Translations under genes and position numbers: made by a program
The notes under the pieces: model-generated
Database searches by the model: none
What the model was told of the DNA's origin: nothing
What the model saw: the letters and a program-made list of their open reading frames with translations, nothing else
Shown here: in pieces, positions 5,108 through 11,599 of the stretch
Numbering within the stretch: position 1 is the stretch's first letter
How the letters are laid out: the number at the start of each line of letters is the position of its first letter
Assembly: GCA_016219795.1 (NCBI GenBank)
Contig: JACRKK010000074.1
Coordinates: 1-11,599 of the forward strand
DNA length: 11,599 nucleotides
Reading direction: 5' to 3'
Source: Candidatus Woesearchaeota archaeon
Lineage (GTDB): Archaea > Nanobdellota > Nanobdellia > Woesearchaeales > JACRKL01

Positions 5108-6349
5108 ATGTTTAGCAGCAAAAGAAATAGATTAAAATATCTTCTTGCCGGCGCAGCAGCTTTAGGCCTTGCTGTTCTTCCTGCCTATCACTGGATACGA
5201 AGCCACACTGACTTTTTTCGGACAAATGCAAAGCAGGAATACCTATTGCCCTATCAGCATGCTTATCAGCTTCCATGGGATATGTCGCGCACAATCTCTC
5301 CATCATCACTTGAAGCAATCGTTGCAGCGAATGGCTTTGTGCCCTACAGAACAAACGCATCTTCTCCAAACGAAGCCCAGCTTGTTATCCTGGGAGACAT
5401 CCATTCAGATTCCATCTGCAGGGCAGGAGAGCACCGCATCCTCCAAACACTTTTCCAAAGCGGAGATGCCATCCTTCTTGAATTAAGCCCTTTTCGGTTT
5501 GATGCAGAGCAATTAAAACATGAAATGGAGCAGTTTGGAACATTTGACCTCAATGCATTAATGGGCATTGCAGACACCAATGCAGCCATTGCCGTAGCAA
5601 AGGCGGCAAATACCTCTTCCAGAGTACCATGGATCTCGCTAGAAGAGAAGATAGATGATTATCTGGGAGCACTACACACCTTTTATCATCAAAACATTCC
5701 TGGCTATCATCTTGCTTTTGAGGGAAAAGGGCTTTTCTATGGCATAGATGCAGACCCCGAAACCAAATTTGGCATGTATGTGAAATCTACAGTGGAGAGC
5801 ACGCTCCTTAAAGCAGCATATATCCAAGGCGTGCTTGGTAATGATAACTTCCATCCTGTGCAGGCATGGCTGATCTACGAATCTCTGCACCTCTTTGACA
5901 GAAAGACCTCACTGGGAACAAAGAAGAAAATAATTCAAAAGTATTTGCAACTATTAGAGGAAGCACAAAAAAAAGCAATCTATCAGAGAGAAAACCAAAT
6001 CATCGAAAATGTTATTTTGCGTGTTCATGGAATGTATCCTCATCAATCCTATCTGATGATTGGAACAAATCACATAGTTGATGATGGGCTTCTCAAAGGA
6101 GAGAGTCTGCTCCTTACCGCACTTGAGCGTCATGGCATACGGTATGCTGCATTTCTCCCAGGTTCACTAGTGAGCACATCTTCTCCCCCTACTTCTCCTC
6201 AGCAAACGATCCAATACACTCAGGCACTTATCCAGAAATATATGGAACACCAGAAGGAGCATAACAATCCCTCTTATCATGGAACCTATGAAGGTCTTGG
6301 AAGACATCTCCTGCTTCTCCAGACCCATGCGCATCTCTTTCCACACTAA
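5108..6349 (+). CDS. Membrane-anchored protein of the EreA/ChaN/TraB-TIKI superfamily
   Basis: The 413-residue protein begins with a basic N-terminus and one hydrophobic helix (about 11-28), an anchor that should leave the rest outside the cytoplasm. The body has the sparse signature of the EreA/ChaN/TraB-TIKI fold. LGDIHSD (95-101) supplies G96 and H99. E125 is in ILLELSP. RENQIIENV (294-302) matches the R-N helix of TraB/TIKI proteins. LMIGTNHIVDDGLL (316-329) supplies the second G-x-x-H. Members include erythromycin esterase, haem-binding ChaN and the TIKI metalloproteases, so a metal-dependent hydrolase is possible, but the substrate cannot be named. The conserved His and Glu residues are present, so there is no sign of decay. 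Residues 353-375 form a Ser/Pro/Thr-rich linker before a helical, His-rich tail. It converges on the ArlJ-like gene with a 3-base gap. Confidence 0.65.
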   Translation: MFSSKRNRLKYLLAGAAALGLAVLPAYHWIRSHTDFFRTNAKQEYLLPYQHAYQLPWDMSRTISPSSLEAIVAANGFVPYRTNASSPNEAQLVILGDIHSDSICRAGEHRILQTLFQSGDAILLELSPFRFDAEQLKHEMEQFGTFDLNALMGIADTNAAIAVAKAANTSSRVPWISLEEKIDDYLGALHTFYHQNIPGYHLAFEGKGLFYGIDADPETKFGMYVKSTVESTLLKAAYIQGVLGNDNFHPVQAWLIYESLHLFDRKTSLGTKKKIIQKYLQLLEEAQKKAIYQRENQIIENVILRVHGMYPHQSYLMIGTNHIVDDGLLKGESLLLTALERHGIRYAAFLPGSLVSTSSPPTSPQQTIQYTQALIQKYMEHQKEHNNPSYHGTYEGLGRHLLLLQTHAHLFPH

Positions 6350-6352
6350 ACC

Positions 6353-8614
6353 TCAACCCATAACCCCGCTTCCCAGAATCTGCGCAGCAATGAGGTTGAA
6401 GATAAGCATGATCACAATGCTGATGATGCCATACAACACCGGGCTTCGAAGCATATTCTTGCCGAGCGTATAGCGCTCCTGGAGTGTATCAGAACCGTTT
6501 TCCACACCATTAGCAAGCACCGTTAGGATGTAGGTGATCTGCACCACATAAATCCCCACCACTATCTGGAAATAATAGGTAGGAACACCGTCACCAAACA
6601 TGGTCTGTAAAAGTGTCCCTCCCGACACTTGGCTTACATCAGAACCGCCAGCAATACCCTCAGCAGCAAATCCCAATTTATTGATGATCTCAGTAACCAT
6701 GGACGTGATGCCAATCACAATGCCTGCGATGGCAGGTGTCAGAAAACTGATCTGGGATTTCATGCTGCTGATGATGTCTGACATCAGGTCACGAAGCCGT
6801 TCATTCACGCGATGGATCTCTTTGATGTAGCGGGAGATATTCATAAGAGACTGGGCTGCGATAGTTGGCCCTTTACGCGAGCTTTCGACAAGCACTTTCA
6901 TGGAACTTTCGATGACATTAGAGGGATATGAGGCAAGCGCACCCACTTTTGGGTTGAAGATGGCTTCTTCCACGCTCATGCCCAGATTAGAAATGTTCTT
7001 GCTGATGATTTCAAAGAACTTGCCGGTCTTTGTATCCTTCATCACTTCTGCTACTTTCTCAAACGCAATCTCTGCAGGGATGCCATCTCCAAGCCTGTTC
7101 CCCAGCTGAAACAGCCCCGATGCAAATTCATTTTCCAGTTCTTTTGTCTGGTTTCGGATAGCAATCAGATTCTTCGAGCGCAGATAGTAATAGACCCCAA
7201 CCCATATCCCTATGCCCAAGACAAAAAAGACGCTGAGTATTGAAGCGCCAAGTCCGTATGGCCCCAGGATATCACCATTGTACTCCGGATTTTTTGCAGG
7301 CCGATAGAACAAGAAGTGGAACTTGGCTGTGGCATCGGTCAGACCATCACATTCCGGCGTGTCGGAATGGATTGTTTGCGGCATCCAGTCCTGCGTTATG
7401 ACAAAATCCGTGTTGCAGTTGAGGTTGTAGAAAATAATAGGAAGCAGGCCAATAAACAGCAGCACAAAGGCAATGCCTGTTGCAATCCAGAGGGGATGGA
7501 CAGAATACTCTTTGCTAAACAGCGTAAAATTCACATTCTTGAATTTGGCAAGCGCCGGATTGTATTTAGAGACATCTGAATCACCATAGCCGGTTGGTCG
7601 TGAGGACAGAATTTGTTTGCCCAGAATCGCAACGCCAAGGGGAAGGAGGATATTGTAGAGGAAAGCGATGTGGTACCATCGCACGCTTCCTATAAAACTG
7701 ACAAGCAGTGGCAGTATCACAAGGCCAAGGATTGGCAGAATGATGCCCAGCATATGCAGCATTTCAATCGGTGATTTCAGGTTATGCGCATAGTGCAACA
7801 TCTTCTCATAGGTCTCTTCCAGGATAACGGACAATGATTTGTCGAGCAGGCTCAGCCGCCTGCTTTCTGAGCTTTCATAGAGGCTTGATTCAATGAGATG
7901 GAAACTTTCCACAAATTCAAGGTTCCATTTCCTCCAAGTCTGCAGGTAATTATCCATGGATTCTTTGACGGTTGCATATTTTTCTGTCTCAGCATCCCAG
8001 AGCACTTTCTTCAAGTCGAAAGAAAGCGGAGGTGATAAGTGGTCAGCGGCAAAACGGATGGCATTCTCCAGATTAGAAGTATGCCTCATATATGTCACGA
8101 CATAAAATATGCACAGCACCATCTGGTTGCTTGCTTTCAGCCTCCACTGGTTGGCGAAGTAAGATGGAAGCTTGGTGAGCGTCATCATGAGGATCATGCC
8201 TACCACAAAGAAGCAGAGCATAAAGAACAGCTGCGGTTTTCCTCCCAGAAGCATAGGCAGAGGCATGCTCACTAAGAAACCGATAATCATAAACAGCAGC
8301 GGCCCAAGAACGGCAAAGCTTTGAACGCCCGTGGGTGTCACTTCAAGATGTGCGATAGGGATTGATTCATCAAGTTCTGCCTGCGCCTTCTTGCTGGGCT
8401 TGACCTTGAGAATCCGCTCACAGAAATTGCATGCCTTTTCATAATAATTCATATGCCTGGGCATATTTTCATGTTTGAACTCAAGATAATCACTGGATTT
8501 TATAGGAGTATCCTCTTCTGGATTCCCAGATTTCTGGCCTGAGAATTCCTTGTTGAGTGCTTCCTCATACTTCTTCATCATTCCTTTGAGTTCTTCTTCG
8601 TTAAGTTGTGCCAT
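6353..8614 (-). CDS. ArlJ/TadC-type membrane platform protein (T2SSF family)
   Basis: The 753-residue polytopic protein is the likely membrane platform for the ATPase encoded just upstream. I count nine membrane helices, at about 98-123, 127-148, 284-308, 313-332, 374-396, 453-478, 620-642, 680-702 and 725-748. Two T2SSF-type cytoplasmic domains lie at about 155-280 and 490-620. Both have the small helical pattern with a motif like AIRFAADHLSPPL or AFEKVAEVMK. This topology puts 397-452, with C400 and C422, outside, where a disulphide is possible. A charged N-terminal region of about 97 residues, including C62xxC65, precedes the first helix. The family assembles archaella and archaeal type IV pili by moving pilins out of the membrane. 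The ATG is 3 bases after the ATPase stop, so the two are one operon. The pairing fits archaellum, adhesion-pilus or uptake systems equally. Confidence 0.85.
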   Translation of the reverse strand: MAQLNEEELKGMMKKYEEALNKEFSGQKSGNPEEDTPIKSSDYLEFKHENMPRHMNYYEKACNFCERILKVKPSKKAQAELDESIPIAHLEVTPTGVQSFAVLGPLLFMIIGFLVSMPLPMLLGGKPQLFFMLCFFVVGMILMMTLTKLPSYFANQWRLKASNQMVLCIFYVVTYMRHTSNLENAIRFAADHLSPPLSFDLKKVLWDAETEKYATVKESMDNYLQTWRKWNLEFVESFHLIESSLYESSESRRLSLLDKSLSVILEETYEKMLHYAHNLKSPIEMLHMLGIILPILGLVILPLLVSFIGSVRWYHIAFLYNILLPLGVAILGKQILSSRPTGYGDSDVSKYNPALAKFKNVNFTLFSKEYSVHPLWIATGIAFVLLFIGLLPIIFYNLNCNTDFVITQDWMPQTIHSDTPECDGLTDATAKFHFLFYRPAKNPEYNGDILGPYGLGASILSVFFVLGIGIWVGVYYYLRSKNLIAIRNQTKELENEFASGLFQLGNRLGDGIPAEIAFEKVAEVMKDTKTGKFFEIISKNISNLGMSVEEAIFNPKVGALASYPSNVIESSMKVLVESSRKGPTIAAQSLMNISRYIKEIHRVNERLRDLMSDIISSMKSQISFLTPAIAGIVIGITSMVTEIINKLGFAAEGIAGGSDVSQVSGGTLLQTMFGDGVPTYYFQIVVGIYVVQITYILTVLANGVENGSDTLQERYTLGKNMLRSPVLYGIISIVIMLIFNLIAAQILGSGVMG

Positions 8615-8617
8615 GCT

Positions 8618-10918
8618 TTAGGTTACTCGGACAAACTCGCCTTTTTTCACTGTTCGCTTGAACCACTCTTCCCACTCAAAATAAATTCGTTTAGGGTCGA
8701 GGGTCCCTACCTCTTCCTTGACCTTTTCTGAGATCATGTGGAATTGGTCGTTGCACTGGATTACAAAGGGTGCTTCAAGAAGATCATCGTTTTTAAGTTT
8801 GATGGCTGTGTTGGTGAGCGTTTCTTTGGTTTTTGCCCGCAGAAGTATGTTTTCCCAGACTGCGTCCCAGCTTCCTGCAAAATCCTTGATATTACCTGCG
8901 ACAGTCTTTAAGATTTCTGACTCCCCATTGATAAGGGCGTCTGTAGGTTCAAGCATGTCGGTTCGGGCATCATATTTCATCAGGTCAACGAAAGCACCTT
9001 CTAGAAGAGGGTCATTTTCCCATTTTTTGCCCACTTCTGTTATCTGAGTTACTCTTCTCCATTTATGCAGGCCGTCTGCACTCCGTACAGGGTTTGCAAT
9101 AATGCAGATATCTGTTGCTTTAAATGAAGTTTTGGGCACCCCAATATCATTGACTACCCGGTCATAGATTCCATAGGGTGAATCACCGTGAATGGTTCCT
9201 GCAACCACATTTGCTGCAGCACCTACACGCATGGCTTCATACAATGCTTTTGCCTCAGTACTTCGTACTTCTCCTACAATGAGCGCAGAATCTCCCAGAC
9301 GCAGCGTGCTTCGGATGCCGTCCTCAGCACTCAGTTCAGAGCCACGTTGGCTTAAGGCGCTTGCAACCTTCAGTGACTGGATGTTGAAACCGAGCCGTCT
9401 CATGGAACCCGTAGGCAATTCAAGCGTATCCTCAATGGTAATGATGCGGTAACGTCGCATGATTTCGATAAGCATGCTTGAGAGGAATGAGCTTTTTCCT
9501 GAGCTTCTTGTTCCGCAGATGAGCATGCTTCTGGTGCCGTCTATCAAAAAGCTGATGAGCCCCGCTGACAGGGGCGTGATCATTTTTGCTTTGATGAAGA
9601 GAGGCAAGGTCCATGGCTTATCCCGGTGCCGTCTGAATGAGAATGCAAGGCCCGTAGGATCAAGAGGCTTGGTGACTGCTGCAACCCTGACGCTTGCGCC
9701 AGGAAGCTCAAGCTCTGTGTCCAAAATAGGATTGGCCTCATCTAAGGGCCTGCCGGATATCATACGGAGCTTTCCTGCCCAGCTTTCCGCCTCTGATGTA
9801 GTGGGGATGATATTGGTCTTGCAGTCATCAAAATCCTGATGGACAATATAGACCGGAGCCTGGCCCATGGGACTGTTTAAGGAAATATCCTGGATTTTGT
9901 CGTCCTGGAGAAGGACTTCCACCAGGCCAAAGCCGACGGTATAACGGATGAGAATCTTGGTAAGTTCTTCAACTTCTTTTGCACGCAGACGTATCCCTTT
10001 TTTTTCTGCGAGTTCCTCAATGAGGTCAGATCCAATATTTTCAAAGACCTGACGCATGCGTGAAGGATCAACAAAATCAGACTGTTTCGGCTGGTGCTCA
10101 GACATGACTTTGCGCGCCATATCCAACAGTTCGTATTTTTCTTCGCTTAGCTTGAACTCAGGAGGCATGATATGGTAAAGATATTGGACCGTGTCAGGTA
10201 TGGAGAATATGATGACTTCTGTATTGTCCACCTCATAACTTGCGAGTTCCTTGCCATCCGCAGGATAGGTGGCCATCAGCTTTGCATACATGAAATCAGG
10301 CTTGACGCTTGCATGGAACAGCTTCCTGTACACTTCCCGGTCTCCTACTTGGTAGCCGGCAAGGTAAGGTTCTGCAAGAATGATAAGCTTGGTTTTTTCT
10401 AGCATGCCGCTTAAGTATTGCAGGAGTTTCATATAGCGTAGCATGCAGGTTTTTGCATCTCCCACCCCTGCTTTCATCTGTTCAATATTGGACTCCCTAA
10501 TAAGGCGTTTGAGTTCCACGTACGCCCCTATGGGGTCGCTTTTTAGAAGGTGATAGAGGATGTTCTGCAGTTGGGTGTACCAGTTGTTGGCGTAGCGTGC
10601 ACAGGGCGGCTGGCTTAATGCTTCGTAACTGAAGAGATTCTTCTGTTTGACAAGCTGGTTCTGCAGCTGCGCAATCTCCATGAGGAGCACAAGCTGCGGA
10701 TAATCATATTCATACTCTCTTTTCTGGGAGAAGATGATTTTGGTTATCTCTTTGATTTCCGTCAGCTTATCAATAAGCCGGGCCATAGTTATGGGATCAT
10801 CCTCAAGAGATGGGATTTTATGGTATTGCTCGCAATTGATGCGCAGCGTGGTTTCTTCTGCTTCCCTTATTACCTCGTAACTCCAGACACCCGCAGGATT
10901 CCCAAATAGCATGATCAT
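8618..10918 (-). CDS. ArlI/GspE-type secretion and pilus assembly ATPase
   Basis: The 766-residue cytoplasmic hexameric ATPase should power pilin or archaellin assembly together with the downstream membrane protein. The Walker A motif is GTRSSGKSS (469-477, K475). The Asp-box region is IITIEDTLELP (492-502, E496 D497). The Walker B region is ALIVGEVRS (545-553, E550), and the His box is GTIHGDSP (574-581, H577). FSFRRHRDKPW (426-436) fits the arginine region at the domain border. The nucleotide-binding core starts near 290, and the C-terminal part 620-760 fits the extended helical tail of the ArlI group. The N-terminal 280 residues are longer than in typical ArlI proteins of roughly 500-550 residues and are mostly helical. 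The start could be codon 1 or 3. GGGG directly abuts codon 1 and no clear ribosome site exists. An A/T box at 10949-10958 is about 35 bases upstream. Confidence 0.92.
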   Translation of the reverse strand: MIMLFGNPAGVWSYEVIREAEETTLRINCEQYHKIPSLEDDPITMARLIDKLTEIKEITKIIFSQKREYEYDYPQLVLLMEIAQLQNQLVKQKNLFSYEALSQPPCARYANNWYTQLQNILYHLLKSDPIGAYVELKRLIRESNIEQMKAGVGDAKTCMLRYMKLLQYLSGMLEKTKLIILAEPYLAGYQVGDREVYRKLFHASVKPDFMYAKLMATYPADGKELASYEVDNTEVIIFSIPDTVQYLYHIMPPEFKLSEEKYELLDMARKVMSEHQPKQSDFVDPSRMRQVFENIGSDLIEELAEKKGIRLRAKEVEELTKILIRYTVGFGLVEVLLQDDKIQDISLNSPMGQAPVYIVHQDFDDCKTNIIPTTSEAESWAGKLRMISGRPLDEANPILDTELELPGASVRVAAVTKPLDPTGLAFSFRRHRDKPWTLPLFIKAKMITPLSAGLISFLIDGTRSMLICGTRSSGKSSFLSSMLIEIMRRYRIITIEDTLELPTGSMRRLGFNIQSLKVASALSQRGSELSAEDGIRSTLRLGDSALIVGEVRSTEAKALYEAMRVGAAANVVAGTIHGDSPYGIYDRVVNDIGVPKTSFKATDICIIANPVRSADGLHKWRRVTQITEVGKKWENDPLLEGAFVDLMKYDARTDMLEPTDALINGESEILKTVAGNIKDFAGSWDAVWENILLRAKTKETLTNTAIKLKNDDLLEAPFVIQCNDQFHMISEKVKEEVGTLDPKRIYFEWEEWFKRTVKKGEFVRVT

Positions 10919-10948
10919 CCCCTTTTTTTTTGATAGATCTATGAATAG

Positions 10949-10958
10949 CTTTAAATAT
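10949..10958. promoter_or_regulatory. A/T-rich box between divergent ATPase and coiled-coil genes
   Basis: CTTTAAATAT can act as a TATA box in both directions. Forward, it predicts transcription starting near 10981, just before the ATG at 10987. In reverse it predicts a start near 10926, eight bases before the ATPase ATG. It is the only strong A/T box in the gap. Confidence 0.45.
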
Positions 10959-10986
10959 TACCGTGGGCACAGACTATTTAAAGATT

Positions 10987-11418
10987 ATGGAACCCATGGA
11001 ACAAATACAGGAGAAGAAGAAAGGGCTGTTCTCCCATCAGGCCCCGGTTGCAGATGCTTCTTTGGGCATGGTTTCAGCTGATCTTTCCAGTGCTACAAGA
11101 CGCCTGCGCTTAATTGAGGAGCGGTTAGGCCATATGCAGAAGAAGCAGCAGGTCAGTGACCAGAATATGCTGCAGAACGAAAAAAAATGGTCTGTAGAGA
11201 ACAAGCACATCATGGATGAGGTCATGGAGATTAAACGTGATATTGCAGACGTCAAGGATAAAGTAAACCTGATTGTCAAGGAGCTTAAAGGGTGTGCAAG
11301 CAAAGAGGATGTGGATGTTCTTGGGAGATATATTAACCTGTGGGACCCCCTGCACTTTGTGACGCGTAAGGAAGTGGAAAAAATTGTCCGTGATGTTCTT
11401 GAAGGGCTTAAAGAATAG
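10987..11418 (+). CDS. Coiled-coil protein with possible ArlD/E-like C-terminus
   Basis: From ATG 10987 the product has 143 residues. The first 20 are polar. Residues 22-105 are long heptad helices rich in Lys, Glu and Gln, predicting a coiled coil. The last 32 residues hold LGRYINLWDPLHFVTRKEV, where the Tyr, Trp-x-Pro and FVTR pattern resembles the conserved end of ArlC/D/E proteins that sit at the cytoplasmic base of the archaellum. Being next to an ArlI/ArlJ pair supports that reading, but I have not confirmed it by alignment. An earlier GTG at 10963 is in frame, but it lies only a few bases after the A/T box and before the expected transcription start, so the ATG is preferred. A second ATG follows three codons later. 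The gene is divergent from the ATPase gene across a short gap. Confidence 0.65.
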   Translation: MEPMEQIQEKKKGLFSHQAPVADASLGMVSADLSSATRRLRLIEERLGHMQKKQQVSDQNMLQNEKKWSVENKHIMDEVMEIKRDIADVKDKVNLIVKELKGCASKEDVDVLGRYINLWDPLHFVTRKEVEKIVRDVLEGLKE

Positions 11419-11429
11419 AGAGAACTTTG

Positions 11430-11454
11430 AATAACCTCCCTTCGGTCGGTTATT
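11430..11454 (+). terminator. Hairpin after the coiled-coil gene
   Basis: AATAACC (11430-11436) pairs with GGTTATT (11448-11454), and CC (11439-11440) can pair with GG (11444-11445) inside. It begins 12 bases after the stop codon. No T-run follows directly; the next T-rich stretch is at 11497-11512, so termination is a guess. Confidence 0.4.
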
Positions 11455-11484
11455 AAGAATTCGGCATTGTATTAACTAAGATAC

Positions 11485-11494
11485 TTTAATATAG
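11485..11494 (+). promoter_or_regulatory. TATA box of the partial right-edge gene
   Basis: TTTAATATAG is centred about 46 bases before the ATG at 11535 and predicts transcription start near 11515. The leader would then be about 20 bases and consist almost wholly of the hairpin described next. Confidence 0.5.
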
Positions 11495-11511
11495 TAGTTC
11501 TTCTTTTCTCT

Positions 11512-11535
11512 TGGTTGACAGAGGTGTATCAACCA
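11512..11535 (+). promoter_or_regulatory. Hairpin presenting the ribosome-binding site at the start codon
   Basis: TGGTTGA (11512-11518) pairs perfectly with TCAACCA (11529-11535), and the last base of the right arm is the A of the ATG. The ten-base loop contains GAGGTG (11521-11526), an excellent archaeal Shine-Dalgarno sequence eight bases before the ATG. The fold would leave the ribosome site exposed but partly hide the start codon. Pairing is read directly; control of translation is inferred. Confidence 0.5.
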
Positions 11536-11599
11536 TGGCGAGACCAAAAGGAAAAATAAAAGTTGTTTGTCAGAACAAGTCCTGTGAACTTTTTCGGAA
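11535..11599 (+). CDS. Partial gene, possible zinc-ribbon protein N-terminus
   Basis: Only 21 codons and two bases are in the window. The product starts MARPKGKIKVVC with a second Cys at residue 17 (CQNKSC, C12 and C17). A basic start followed by a Cys pair resembles the N-terminal zinc ribbon of IS1-like or related archaeal transposase proteins (CxxxxC form), but other zinc ribbons are equally possible with so little sequence. The start is fixed by GAGGTG eight bases upstream. The gene continues beyond the right edge. Confidence 0.5.
   Translation, partial: MARPKGKIKVVCQNKSCELFR

Noticed and set aside
9459..9839. Plus-strand 126-residue frame opposite the ATPase core
   Set aside because: It is antisense to the Walker A and arginine region, whose minus-strand motifs are unmistakable, so it is a shadow frame.
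10963..10986. GTG at 10963 as start of the coiled-coil protein
   Set aside because: It is only a few bases after the A/T box and before the predicted transcription start, so it would probably not be in the mRNA.

Overview
The window looks archaeal. The coding content includes an ArlI-type secretion ATPase with its ArlJ-type membrane partner, a TrmB-family regulator and a distant relative of the archaeal class of glyceraldehyde-3-phosphate dehydrogenase. Several genes have an A/T box of the form TTTATATA centred 26-28 bases before the first ATG and no Shine-Dalgarno sequence, the signature of archaeal TATA promoters making leaderless mRNA. Gene packing is tight: three convergent pairs are separated by only 3-5 bases. 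I cannot place the lineage firmly. A DPANN-type archaeon is a guess from the divergence of the proteins.

Layout. Bases 1-142 have no gene and hold at least three consecutive inverted repeats of unrelated sequence. Next comes a divergent GAPDH-like protein (minus strand), which shares a promoter region with an ACT-domain protein (plus). The ACT gene runs into a TrmB-type regulator (minus) three bases away. The TrmB gene is divergent from a secreted protein that resembles bacterial outer-membrane beta-barrels, and a GC-rich palindrome sits between their two TATA boxes. Downstream is a class I methyltransferase whose reading frame continues upstream through an in-frame TAA. A minus-strand pair follows: a 59-residue single-span membrane protein, too short for routine gene calling, and a 164-residue unknown, joined by an ATGA stop/start overlap. 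A membrane-anchored protein of the EreA/ChaN/TraB-TIKI fold lies on the plus strand.

The last 5 kb is a two-gene minus-strand operon for an ArlI/GspE-type ATPase (766 aa) and an ArlJ/TadC-type membrane platform (753 aa). A coiled-coil protein with a possible ArlD/E-like C-terminus is divergent from it. The ATPase and platform are the motor and membrane base of an archaellum or type IV pilus, but no pilin, prepilin peptidase or ArlH is visible here. The window ends in the first 21 codons of a possible zinc-ribbon protein whose start codon is enclosed in a hairpin.

The points most worth following up are the presumed outer-membrane-type barrel under an archaeal promoter, the inverted-repeat array at the left edge, the palindrome between the TrmB and barrel genes, the in-frame stop in the methyltransferase, and the GAPDH-like protein that lacks the catalytic histidine.
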